Shown one piece after another: positions 8,862-17,012 of a DNA stretch of 64,000 bases. Source of the DNA: Bacteroidota bacterium (GTDB lineage Bacteria; Bacteroidota; Ignavibacteria; OLB7). The notes under the pieces were generated by a model. It saw only the letters and a list, made by a program, of their open reading frames with translations, did not search any database and had not been told where the DNA came from. Both the position numbers and the translations under genes were made by a program. The stretch lies in the NCBI GenBank assembly GCA_018266795.1, contig JAFDZV010000013.1, positions 142,486 to 206,485 of the forward strand, read 5' to 3'. The stretch's first letter is position 1. Each line of letters starts with the position of its first letter.

Positions 8862-9574
8862 TTACCGAAGGCCTGGATGATCGATCAGAGCCTCCAGGCT
8901 CTCCACAACCGTTGCGTCCGCGTTCGCCGGCCGGCCCGAACGCACAACCAGTACGGACTGCATCCCGACGGCTGCCGGCCCGGCCACGTCCCACCGCGGA
9001 TCGTCGCCGATGAAGAGAGCATCACCCGCCTCAACGCCAATGCGGCTCAGCACATGATGGAAGATATGCGGCGACGGCTTGCGCCAGCCGCAATCGCGGC
9101 AGAAGTATGCGGCGTTGATATGGTTGGTGATGCCATGACGGAGAAGCTCTCGATGCCAGAGCCCTGACGGGCTTCCCCACGGTGTGTTGGAGACGATGCA
9201 GATCCGGTGGCCGGCGCGCTGCAGGAGAGCGAGCGTTGGAAGCGTGTCGTCGTATCGCATTGCGATAGCGAAGATCGGCCTCATGAAGCGCACGCACAGT
9301 TCTTCGATCATGCCGGGAGCGTGGAGGCCCTCGATGCCGAAGATCGCAGCAAGGCGATCCTCCAGCGGCCGCACCCGATGGTCCGGCGATTCATGATTTT
9401 CCGCCGCCACGCGCTTCGCAATCTCCCGGGCTCGATTCGTTCGGCGCCCCAACGCCCCGCCTGCAGGAATCGCGTGGCCTCGCGGATACCCTCATCCAGA
9501 ATCGGTTGGAACTCGGACGGCTGGTAGTACCGTACCAACGTATTCCCCAGATCGAACAACAGAACGCGAGGCAT
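8862..9574 (-). pseudogene. HAD-family hydrolase, interrupted by a single frameshift
   Basis: Two overlapping minus-strand frames together make one complete HAD phosphatase of about 237 residues. The first begins MPRVLLFDLGNTLVRYY (motif I, DxGNT) at 9574, behind a GGAGG six bases upstream. The second carries IVSNTPWG (motif II), the Lys of GWRKPSPHIF (motif III) and FIGDDPRWDVAGP (motif IV). The frames meet near 9447-9475, in a tract with two C4 runs (G4 on the coding strand). One extra G there restores a smooth sequence through AGALGRRTN. All catalytic motifs are intact, so this is either a very recent mutation, a sequencing error in a homopolymer, or less likely programmed -1 frameshifting. 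It is the last gene of the acyl-CoA operon, 14 bases after the dehydrogenase stop. Confidence 0.8.
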
Positions 9575-9588
9575 TTCGCGGCCTCCGC

Positions 9589-10434
9589 TCAGTAGAATCC
9601 CTTGCCGCTCTTCCTGCCGAGCAGCCCGGACTCCACCATCTTCCGCTGGATCAGATGAGGACGGAACCGCGCTTCGTTGAAGTACTGCTGGTACACGGAC
9701 TCCGTAACGGCGAAGTTTACGTCGATGCCGATCAGATCCATCAGCTCGAACGGTCCCATCTTGAAGCCCACGGCCTTCATGCACCGATCGACCTGCTCAT
9801 GCGTTGCGCACCCTTCTCCAACGATGCGGAACGCCTCGCCGTAGAAGTTGCGCGCCACGCGGTTGACGATGAATCCCGGCGTATCCTTCGCGCTCACCGG
9901 CACTTTCCCGAGGCGGCGGGAGATGCCTGCCGTACGCTCCATCACCTCTTCCGATGTACGGTACCCCTGGATCACCTCCACCAGCTTCATGATGTGTGCG
10001 GGGTTGAAGAAGTGCATGCCAACCACACGCTCGGGGTGCTGAAGGCGGGCTGCGATCTCGGTGATTGCGAGCGATGATGTGTTGCTGGCGAGAATCGCAT
10101 CCGGTGCAACCAATGCTTCGAGCCGCGCGAAGAGATCCTGCTTCACATCGAGCCGCTCGATGGCCGCCTCCACAACGATCTCCGCGCCGGCCATCGCATC
10201 CAGCGAGGCCGACGTGGCAACACGTCCGCGCAGCTCGGCCGCGGCCTCCTCGGTAAGCTTGCCGCGCTCCACGCTCCCGGCGACGAACTTCGCAATCTGC
10301 CCCGCGCCGCGCTCCAGCGATTCGGGCGTGATGTCGTACAGCACAACACTGTAGCCGGCAAGTGCGGCAGCATATGCAATGCCGGAGCCCATGGTACCGG
10401 CGCCGCAGACGCCGAAGAGAGGTGTATCTGCCAT
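9589..10434 (-). CDS. hbd: 3-hydroxybutyryl-CoA (3-hydroxyacyl-CoA) dehydrogenase
   Basis: A 281-residue NAD-dependent dehydrogenase oxidising 3-hydroxyacyl-CoA to 3-oxoacyl-CoA in the cytosol. The Rossmann motif GAGTMGSGIA is at residues 11-20. The catalytic region GMHFFNPAHIMKLVEV carries the conserved His, and KDTPGFIVNRV carries the conserved Asn at the domain junction. The C-terminal dimerisation domain ends with GRKSGKGFY. It is single-domain, like clostridial Hbd and PaaH, and not fused to a hydratase. It sits third in a paaF/paaG/hbd-like order, pointing to beta-oxidation-type degradation, possibly of phenylacetate-derived or fatty acyl-CoA. Confidence 0.95.
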   Translation of the reverse strand: MADTPLFGVCGAGTMGSGIAYAAALAGYSVVLYDITPESLERGAGQIAKFVAGSVERGKLTEEAAAELRGRVATSASLDAMAGAEIVVEAAIERLDVKQDLFARLEALVAPDAILASNTSSLAITEIAARLQHPERVVGMHFFNPAHIMKLVEVIQGYRTSEEVMERTAGISRRLGKVPVSAKDTPGFIVNRVARNFYGEAFRIVGEGCATHEQVDRCMKAVGFKMGPFELMDLIGIDVNFAVTESVYQQYFNEARFRPHLIQRKMVESGLLGRKSGKGFY

Positions 10435-10509
10435 CTGTGGAATTGGTTGATCGATGCTCGTGATTCCTGTTCTCGCTACCGGACGGCAACACCGTGCCGC
10501 AACTGCCTC

Positions 10510-11295
10510 CTACTCTCCCTTGAACACCGGCTTGCGCTTCTCCACGAACGACTGCACCCCTTCGGTGTAGTCGCCGGTGCGCCCGGCAGCCTCCTGCATG
10601 AACACCTCGTAGTCCAGTGCCTCGTCAAGCGAGGTGGCGCCGGCGCGATAGAGCATCTTCTTGATGTATCCGTACGCGCGCGTGGGTCCGGCGGCATAGC
10701 GGGCGGCGAGCGCACGCGCCTCCTCCATCAGCGTCTCGGCCGGAACAACCTTGTTCACCAGGCCGAGTTCCAGCGCCTGCGGTGCGAAGATCTTCTCCCC
10801 GAGCGTTGCAATCTCGAAGGCGCGCGCGTAGCCAACCATGCGCGCAAGGAAGTAGGACGATCCGGAGTCCGGCACCAGGCCGATGTTGATGAACGCCTGC
10901 AGCAGATAGGAACTTTCGGCGGCGATGCGGGCATCGCACGCAAGCGCCAGCGAGCATCCGGCTCCGGCCGCCGCACCATTCAGCGCAGCAACAATCGGCT
11001 TGGGCATGCCGGTAAGCCTGCGGATGATGGGGTTGTAGCGTCGCTGCAGCGAATCCGAGAGGGAGCGCCGCGTGCCGGGCGCCGGCGCATCCTTCAGATC
11101 CTGACCGGAACAGAACGCCTTGCCGGCTCCGGTAAGAATGAGTGCGCGTACGGCCGGGTCGCGCTCGGCGTTCCTCAACGCCTCCTGCAGATCGGTGGTG
11201 AGCTGCTCGTTGCAGGCGTTGTAGCTCTCCGGCCGGTTCAGCGTGATCGTGAGCACGCCGCCGTCGAGTTCGTAGAGAAGGGTATCGAATGCCAT
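10510..11295 (-). CDS. paaG: Enoyl-CoA hydratase/isomerase, PaaG-like
   Basis: A 261-residue crotonase. It has FCSGQDLKDA (about 61-70), AAGAGCSLALACD (about 107-119) and AFINIGLVPDSGSSYFLARMVG (in two parts, about 130-151). The usual first catalytic Glu is Ser. The second position lies in NIGLVPDSG, where an Asp follows, which is the signature of PaaG-type 1,2-epoxyphenylacetyl-CoA isomerases and related double-bond isomerases (family knowledge). It ends RKPVFKGE, typical of the family. The spacing of 67 bases to the upstream crotonase and 75 to hbd suggests one operon. No ring-epoxidase (PaaABCDE) or PaaZ gene is in the window, so the phenylacetate role is only inferred. Confidence 0.88.
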   Translation of the reverse strand: MAFDTLLYELDGGVLTITLNRPESYNACNEQLTTDLQEALRNAERDPAVRALILTGAGKAFCSGQDLKDAPAPGTRRSLSDSLQRRYNPIIRRLTGMPKPIVAALNGAAAGAGCSLALACDARIAAESSYLLQAFINIGLVPDSGSSYFLARMVGYARAFEIATLGEKIFAPQALELGLVNKVVPAETLMEEARALAARYAAGPTRAYGYIKKMLYRAGATSLDEALDYEVFMQEAAGRTGDYTEGVQSFVEKRKPVFKGE

Positions 11296-11362
11296 CTGAG
11301 AGATAGAGAATCGTTGTTCAAAGTGGCCATCGTCGCGGATTCCGGGAGTGTGCGCAACGCGC

Positions 11363-12136
11363 TCAGCGTCCCTTCCACTCAGGCTTCCTCTTTTCCAGGA
11401 ACGCAGCCATCCCCTCCTTCATATCGTCCGTGTCGAAGAGGAGATAGAAGTTCTTGCGTTCGAATTCCAACCCGTCGTTCACCGTGGTATCGAACGACTT
11501 CAGCACGGACTCCTTCGCAAGGCGCACGGCGATCGGCGGGCGGGCGGCCACTTCGCGCGCAAGCTTCATTGCCGACTCCAGATAGAACTCCACCGGAACG
11601 ATCATGTTGATCAGCCCGCCTGCCTTCGCCTCCTCCGCGGTGATCATCCTGCCGGTGAGAACCATCTCCATCGCGAGCGCCTTCCCCACGGCACGCGTCA
11701 GCCGCTGCGTTCCGCCGGCTCCCGGCATTACGCCGATGTTGATCTCCGGCTGCCCGAAGCGGGCGGTCTCACTTGCAACAATCATATCGCAGATCATCAC
11801 CAGCTCGCAGCCGCCACCGAGCGCAACGCCGGAGACAGCCGCGATGAGCGGCGTCTTCACGCGGCGGATGCGGTCCCAGCGCGTGAACTGGTCGCGCTGA
11901 AGCATCTCGGTTGGCGATGCCGCAGCCATCTCCGTGATGTCCGCGCCGGCGGCGAAGGCACGCTCGCTCCCGTGGATCACGATGCAGCGCACGTCCGGAT
12001 TCGCGTCGAGCGTCTCCAGGGCCTCAACCAGTTCAACCATCAGCTCGAGGTTGAGCGCATTCAATACCTTCGGGCGGTTCAACTGCACCGTGGCGATGAA
12101 TCCCTCGTGGGTTGTGACAACAATGTTCTCGGGCAT
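11363..12136 (-). CDS. Enoyl-CoA hydratase (crotonase, PaaF-like)
   Basis: A 257-residue classical enoyl-CoA hydratase. Both catalytic glutamates are present: one in LGGGCELVMICD and one in FGQPEINIGVMPGAGGTQRL. The CoA-binding oxyanion segment FAAGADITEM is at about 62-71. The start is the ATG giving MPENIVVT; an in-frame ATG at 12181 would add 15 atypical residues. It hydrates trans-2-enoyl-CoA to 3-hydroxyacyl-CoA, the substrate of the dehydrogenase encoded two genes downstream. It is the first gene of the operon. A TAnnTTyG-type box (TAACTTCG, 12227 to 12220) lies 84 bases upstream of the start. Confidence 0.93.
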   Translation of the reverse strand: MPENIVVTTHEGFIATVQLNRPKVLNALNLELMVELVEALETLDANPDVRCIVIHGSERAFAAGADITEMAAASPTEMLQRDQFTRWDRIRRVKTPLIAAVSGVALGGGCELVMICDMIVASETARFGQPEINIGVMPGAGGTQRLTRAVGKALAMEMVLTGRMITAEEAKAGGLINMIVPVEFYLESAMKLAREVAARPPIAVRLAKESVLKSFDTTVNDGLEFERKNFYLLFDTDDMKEGMAAFLEKRKPEWKGR

Positions 12137-12257
12137 ACAGGAAGGCGTTTGCTGGATGCGGAGCGGGAAGCCTCGCAGCATGTACCGGCGCGTGGGCCCG
12201 GGTCCCGCAACGAAGGAGGCGAAGTTACGAATCTCCGATCAATGCCGTTGAAACGGC

Positions 12258-12286
12258 GAAGGCTCCGGCAAAGATCCGGAGCCTTC
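12258..12286 (-). terminator. Probable intrinsic terminator of the envelope operon
   Basis: An 11-base perfect stem (12258-12268 with 12276-12286) around a 7-base loop, 28 bases past the stop of the IgGFc-like gene. The tail in the minus direction is only modestly T-rich (GTTTC). It separates this operon from the acyl-CoA operon. Confidence 0.6.
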
Positions 12287-12313
12287 CGATGTACACGAGA
12301 TGTTCGCGGACAA

Positions 12314-14668
12314 CTATCTCACAAGAGTCGCGCTGCGCACGCTGCGATTGCCACCATCGGTGAGAACCACGAAGTAGACTCCCGACGGAAGCAGCATGCC
12401 GGTACCGTCGGCGCCGGACCATTCAACGGAGGTGCGGCCGGCAAGCGACTCGCCGTTCATCCGCGCGACGGTATGGCCCACCGGATCGGTGATCACCATC
12501 TGCGCATCCCGCCCCAGCGGCCGCGCAAAGCCGATCTGCATCACTCCGGAGGATGGGTTCGGCACGATGGACATCTTCAACTGCGAAGCCCCCTCATCGA
12601 ACGCGACGCCGGCAGCCGGCGACACTTCGATCCGCAGAGGAACCGTGATCGGCGAGGAGTCCGCAACGATCGTGAGCGTGGTTGTGTAGATGCCCACGCT
12701 GGCAGCCGCGTCCACATCGATGGTGAGCGCTATCTGATCGTGGCTCGCGATGGTATACGGCAGGCCGCTGTCGAACGAGGTCCGGATGTAGTTCTTGGCA
12801 TTGCCGGTTCCGGCATCGAAGTGGGAGATCATGGCGCTGTTGCCGCAATCGTTGGCGCGGATGATCAGACTGTCGCGCTTTGCCTTGCCGTACGTGGTCT
12901 GGATCACGATCGCCGAGCGATCGGCGTACGCGGTCTTCAGGCAGACGCCGTCGGAGAGCTTCACCGTGTCGATGTTGCCGCTCCGGTCGCTCAACGCCGC
13001 GAAGAGCGGGCCGCTGGGATCGGCGGTGGTCTGGAAGGTCACGTCGGCAATGGCATCGGGAGACGGAGCCTGGAACGGCGTGGCAAGCTTCCAGCCGGGG
13101 CTCTGCACCACTTCCACGGCGGCAATGCCGCTGTAGTACCCTCCGGTGCTGTCGCTGATGCGAGCCGTGAGCCGCGTGCGGTCGGCCGTCGGTACGGTGG
13201 TAACCAGATAGGGCGCACGCACGTCGGCATCGATTCTCGGAACCCAGAACGGAAGCGGGAACGCATAGAAGTCGCCAAGCAATCCGCTGTTGCCGGCAAT
13301 CACACCGGTGAACGGATAGCCCTCCGGCGAGGAGAGCACATGCCCGCCAGCGGAGACGGTAACGCGTGCATAGAAGTAGTCGCCGTTCAAATGCTGCCAC
13401 ACGGCACCGGCAAGCGGATGGCCGTCCAGCGTGATGGCACGGATCGGGTTGGCGTCGTCCGATGCCTGCAATGCTCCGTTCCCCTTTGCCACCAGCGTCA
13501 GCATGTGCACGCTGAGCGGGTTGATGCCGATCATGTCGGGGGCAACGAACGGAGAAAACGTTGTCATGCGGCCGGCCGGAGCAACCGGAAGCATCATCGG
13601 GGCGTTGGCCGCATCGCCGTACGCGCCGCTGGTGCGCAGCTGCGTGAGAATCACGGGCGCGGTGGCGGACCAGTGCACGGGACCATTGATCGGCTTGCCG
13701 CCGATGGTGGAAGCATCGAACATGGTGCCACGGTCCAGATTGACCGTTGCCTTCTGCGTGCTCCCATCCGGCGCGAAGCAGGTGATATCCACCCTGGTGC
13801 CGTCGAACGCGGACGTCATGCGGAAACGATCGGGAGTGCCGGGATTCAGCGGCACGGTGTAATACTCCTGCCCCCAGAGCGAGTCCGGAAGAAGCATCGT
13901 GCTGAGATGCGTTGCCCACTGGTCCAGCGGCATCGTGCCGTTGGCGGTAACCGGTGCACCAACATGACCGCTCACAACACCGATCGGCCGGTTGGCGTGA
14001 ATCTCCGAGACGCTCAGGTCCGCAACGCCGACATCACCCGAATGCGCCTGCACCAGGAAGCTCTCCCCCCTGTTCAGCGGCACCGGAATCTCCTGGCCCA
14101 CATCGCTGTTGATGGTGCGCGCCTTCGGCGTGATGCGAACGATGGTGTTATCCTCCGATGCGATCACCATGAACTCGCCTACGCGATCGCCGTCGGCGTT
14201 CGGCAACGTCATCGGCAGATAGCCGGTGCGCCACAACTCCACCGGCATCGCTGCATAGCTGCCGCTGGATTGATAGCGGGCATTGATGGCGAAGACCGAG
14301 ACCGGCGCGCGCGAGGTTACATGCACGGTCTGCATCGGCGTCTCCTCGCTGAACACCATCTCGCGCGCACGGGGAACCTCAACCGTGATGAACCCGCCAG
14401 GCTGCACGAAGAAACGCTGCAGCGGCGCTCCGGGAATCTCCACATCCACGCTGGTGGATACCTGCGAGGTGATCATCATCCCCATGAACTTCTGTGCGGC
14501 ACGGCTGTCCTCGTTCTGCATGAACGCAACGTAGTACTCGGTGCCCGGCTGCGCCTGCACGCCGCTCTCCTGAGCCTGCACATTCACAACGCGCATGCCG
14601 AACAGAAGAGCCGTTGCCAGCAACGCCCAACCGATCCTGCGATGTAGTCTGGTCATTGTATATCTCAT
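12314..14668 (-). CDS. T9SS-exported surface protein with IgGFc-binding-like N-terminal domain
   Basis: A 784-residue exported protein. The start is the ATG giving MRYTMTRLHRR, 20 bases after the lipoprotein stop with GGAAAGAG just upstream; Met5 is an alternative. The signal peptide ends near VNVQAQ (about 30). Residues 40-400 match the IgGFc-binding N-terminal family: GTEYYVAFMQNED, then APVSVFAINARYQSSGSYAAMP, and VIASEDNTIVRITP with repeated beta strands (motifs shortened where long). The middle is beta-rich. The last 80 residues are a T9SS type A sorting domain (SIVPNPSSGVMQIGF, then LLPSGVYFVVLTDGG and a terminal ATLVR). The domain is named from a mucus IgG-Fc-binding protein; in bacteria it is best treated as an adhesive beta domain. 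It is last in the sigma/anti-sigma operon, so it may be the system's output. Confidence 0.88.
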   Translation of the reverse strand: MRYTMTRLHRRIGWALLATALLFGMRVVNVQAQESGVQAQPGTEYYVAFMQNEDSRAAQKFMGMMITSQVSTSVDVEIPGAPLQRFFVQPGGFITVEVPRAREMVFSEETPMQTVHVTSRAPVSVFAINARYQSSGSYAAMPVELWRTGYLPMTLPNADGDRVGEFMVIASEDNTIVRITPKARTINSDVGQEIPVPLNRGESFLVQAHSGDVGVADLSVSEIHANRPIGVVSGHVGAPVTANGTMPLDQWATHLSTMLLPDSLWGQEYYTVPLNPGTPDRFRMTSAFDGTRVDITCFAPDGSTQKATVNLDRGTMFDASTIGGKPINGPVHWSATAPVILTQLRTSGAYGDAANAPMMLPVAPAGRMTTFSPFVAPDMIGINPLSVHMLTLVAKGNGALQASDDANPIRAITLDGHPLAGAVWQHLNGDYFYARVTVSAGGHVLSSPEGYPFTGVIAGNSGLLGDFYAFPLPFWVPRIDADVRAPYLVTTVPTADRTRLTARISDSTGGYYSGIAAVEVVQSPGWKLATPFQAPSPDAIADVTFQTTADPSGPLFAALSDRSGNIDTVKLSDGVCLKTAYADRSAIVIQTTYGKAKRDSLIIRANDCGNSAMISHFDAGTGNAKNYIRTSFDSGLPYTIASHDQIALTIDVDAAASVGIYTTTLTIVADSSPITVPLRIEVSPAAGVAFDEGASQLKMSIVPNPSSGVMQIGFARPLGRDAQMVITDPVGHTVARMNGESLAGRTSVEWSGADGTGMLLPSGVYFVVLTDGGNRSVRSATLVR

Positions 14669-14688
14669 TGAATCTCTTTCCAGAAATC

Positions 14689-15387
14689 TCAGTTCAGACT
14701 CGCCTTCTGCCGATTCACAAGGGTCCAGCGCTCCTCTATGCCGGTGTACAGAGGGCTCGTAGCATCCCGCCTCGTGGCCGTCTGCCGAACCATCCGAACC
14801 GGTCCGTATCCCTGAGCATACCAGCAGGTCCATGACCACGTCTTCGTCGGCCCGATGCGATCCTCCTCCTTCTTCGGAGCGTATTCCACCACGATCACGT
14901 TCGAATACACCGTGCCGCCGATGTTCTGGTACAGATTGCGCTCGGTGATCCTGGCCTGCCACGTGGCCTGCATCGAGTCATCGAAGGCGCAGTCCCACGT
15001 TCGCCCCGTGTCCACCGGCGTGGTAAGCGCATAGCGAACGGGCACGATTCCGCTGGCCGTGAAGAGTGTATCCGGTGTGGGGCGGTAGAGACGAAGCGTG
15101 GACGTGTTCCCCTGCCGAAGCACGGACATGGAGTAGGAGCCGGCCATGATGGTGGAATCCAGCACCACGGCACGCACTGTGAGCGTATCCGGTGCGGAGT
15201 TCAGGTTCTCCTCCCTCATGTAGACAAGCGTATCGGCAACCGAGGTTGGCCATGAGAAGGAGGCCACGTTCTGCCACATGGACTCGTCGGGGCCGGTGGT
15301 GCCGCACGATGCGGCGCCCAGCGCTGCCAGAAGAGCCAGACCACAGAGGGTACGATATGTGTTGATCCGAATGTTCATCACCATCAT
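14689..15387 (-). CDS. Predicted outer-membrane lipoprotein of the sigma/anti-sigma operon
   Basis: A 232-residue lipoprotein. The signal peptide has hydrophobic LCGLALLAALGAASC with the lipidated Cys at 28 (25 if translation begins at Met4, position 15378). The mature domain is soluble and beta-rich, with alternating short strands (for example DTLTVRAVVLD, YSMSVLRQG). It contains no known catalytic motif and I do not recognise its family. It sits between the anti-sigma/barrel gene (17 bases upstream) and the IgGFc-like gene (20 bases downstream), so the genes are almost certainly one transcript. A sensor or anchor role is a guess based on that position. Confidence 0.8.
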   Translation of the reverse strand: MMVMNIRINTYRTLCGLALLAALGAASCGTTGPDESMWQNVASFSWPTSVADTLVYMREENLNSAPDTLTVRAVVLDSTIMAGSYSMSVLRQGNTSTLRLYRPTPDTLFTASGIVPVRYALTTPVDTGRTWDCAFDDSMQATWQARITERNLYQNIGGTVYSNVIVVEYAPKKEEDRIGPTKTWSWTCWYAQGYGPVRMVRQTATRRDATSPLYTGIEERWTLVNRQKASLN

Positions 15388-15404
15388 TCCAGAACCACTC
15401 TCTG

Positions 15405-16964
15405 CTAGAGATGGAACAGCACGCCCCAGCGCAATTCGAAGAAGTCGCCCTTGAATGCAGACTTGTAGGTATCATCCACCCTGTCGCCATCGTGTGAAAG
15501 GTCGATGGAGGAAAGACTCACGCCGTACCTGTACTGGCTGTATCCAACACCCACGTGCACGCCGATCCGATCGGCCACGAAGCCGATCAGCGAGACGTTC
15601 CCCCCCGCCTGTGTATGCATCGTCGAGCCTCCGAACGTTCCCTCCAGGTTCACCGCGATGCCGCGGCTTATCGGAAGCCGGTAGTTCGCATAGACCTCGG
15701 CAACGCCGATCTGCTTCGCCTCACCGACCATCGTATTGACGCTCGAGCTCCCTTCGCTCACCGGCTTCATCGACTGGTGCAACATGTTGCCGAAGCCCAG
15801 GCGCGCGCCAAGCCCCACGCTGCCGCCGAAGAATCGGTAGCTGACATCGATGTGCGGATCGGAAAGCGTCGTGTTCGAACCGAGCGGAATGCTGGAGCGG
15901 TTGAAGCGCCCGAGCAGATGGCCGAAGCCGACCTCGAAACCGTTGGAGGTAAGCGCCGAGGCGTGTCCCTGATTCTCATCGAGCGGCGACTGTGTGTTGC
16001 TGCTGGAGAGAGCCCTGGTGACTTCCTCCGGCGTAAGCGGGCGGCCACCATTCTCACCGAGCGGCGACTGTGCGTTGCCGCTGGAGAGAGCTCTGGTAAC
16101 TTCCTCCGGCGTGAGCGGACGGGCATCAATCCGGCCGGCTTCGTTCGCCTGCGATGTATCCTTACGCTGGGCATCAGGCTGCTCCAGGTGCTGTACGCCG
16201 GAACCCAGGCCGAGCGAAGAATTGTGGTCCGGCAGGTTCGTGGCCGGGTCCGTGAGACCGTTCTGGGCGGCCGTGCGGGAACCGTTCAGCCCATTGCGAG
16301 CGGCAGCATCGTTGCCTGCCGCATCGTTGGCAGAAGCGCCATTGGCGGGAACACTGTTGGGGAAAACGCTGTTGGCCGGCGCCGTGGCAGCGGCAGGCCG
16401 GCGGGTCAGCGCTGCCGGATTGTCGGACGAGGCCGTGCCGTCTGCAGCATCGGCCAGATTGAGAGCACGATGATCGGAGGCGTTACGCGAGACGTTGGAG
16501 CGGATGCCGGCATTCGCCGCAAGCGCCGGCGACTGCTGGGCCGGCGGGACCACAACCGGAACAACGGCCACCAGCGGAAGGCGCGGTGCCGCGGGCGCGG
16601 AGGCGGTGGCCGGCGCAGAACCGGAATCGCCGGAGCCGGTGGAGAGGTGTGTGGTGCCGAGGATGTAGCCCACAACGCCGGCAAGCACGAAAAGGAGGGG
16701 CTTGACAACCCATCCGATCGTGTAACCGCTTCCCGCTCCGGACGCAGCAACTCCCACCCCACTGATCGCACCCCAGATGGCGGCGTCTTCGTCGTTGGTG
16801 AGGTTGCTGGCAAGCCTGTCGGCCCGCAGCGCCCCCTGCAACGCGATGTGGCGCTGGAAGTCGGTGCGCCGCTCCGGGCTCACCGACAGGCCGTGAAAGA
16901 GCTCCGCCGCCCGCTCGTCCGTGAGCGAGCCATCGAAAAGCTCCTGGATATCGTTCGTCATCAT
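15405..16964 (-). CDS. Predicted anti-sigma factor fused through one membrane helix and a linker to an outer-membrane beta-barrel-like domain
   Basis: A 519-residue protein directly downstream of an ECF sigma gene (48 bases). Residues 1-60 form a small acidic helical segment (DGSLTDERAAELFHGLSVSP, then ERRTDFQRHI) like cytosolic anti-sigma N-termini. Residues about 85-104 form a single transmembrane helix (KPLLFVLAGVVGYILG). Residues 110-340 are a low-complexity Ala/Asn/Ser/Pro linker with two 26-residue repeats (282-333; RPLTPEEVTRALSS). Residues 342-519 look like an 8-stranded barrel of the OmpA/OmpW kind: alternating Gly/aromatic strands (HIDVSYRFFGGSVGLGARLG, GVHVGVGYSQYRYGVSL) ending ELRWGVLFHL. 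The layout predicts one polypeptide reaching from cytoplasm to outer membrane. No DUF/FecR signature or zinc anti-sigma motif is visible, so the anti-sigma call rests on position and architecture. Confidence 0.7.
   Translation of the reverse strand: MMTNDIQELFDGSLTDERAAELFHGLSVSPERRTDFQRHIALQGALRADRLASNLTNDEDAAIWGAISGVGVAASGAGSGYTIGWVVKPLLFVLAGVVGYILGTTHLSTGSGDSGSAPATASAPAAPRLPLVAVVPVVVPPAQQSPALAANAGIRSNVSRNASDHRALNLADAADGTASSDNPAALTRRPAAATAPANSVFPNSVPANGASANDAAGNDAAARNGLNGSRTAAQNGLTDPATNLPDHNSSLGLGSGVQHLEQPDAQRKDTSQANEAGRIDARPLTPEEVTRALSSGNAQSPLGENGGRPLTPEEVTRALSSSNTQSPLDENQGHASALTSNGFEVGFGHLLGRFNRSSIPLGSNTTLSDPHIDVSYRFFGGSVGLGARLGFGNMLHQSMKPVSEGSSSVNTMVGEAKQIGVAEVYANYRLPISRGIAVNLEGTFGGSTMHTQAGGNVSLIGFVADRIGVHVGVGYSQYRYGVSLSSIDLSHDGDRVDDTYKSAFKGDFFELRWGVLFHL
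15966..16121 (-). repeat. Two tandem 78-bp units in the anti-sigma linker
   Basis: In-frame duplication encoding 26 residues twice (16044-16121 and 15966-16043), each beginning RPLTPEEVTRALSS and ending with ENGG or ENQG. The copies differ at several codons, so the duplication is not brand new. Copy number may vary between strains and would change linker length. Confidence 0.9.
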
Positions 16965-17012
16965 CGTTATCTCAGCGTCTATCGTATGGCGATACGTTAT
17001 TGACTTTCATTG

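Noticed and set aside
11348..14647. An open frame of about 1,100 codons on the plus strand
   Set aside because: It lies antisense to three convincing minus-strand genes, is rich in His/Arg/Gly as expected from complementary high-GC codons, and has no domain features.
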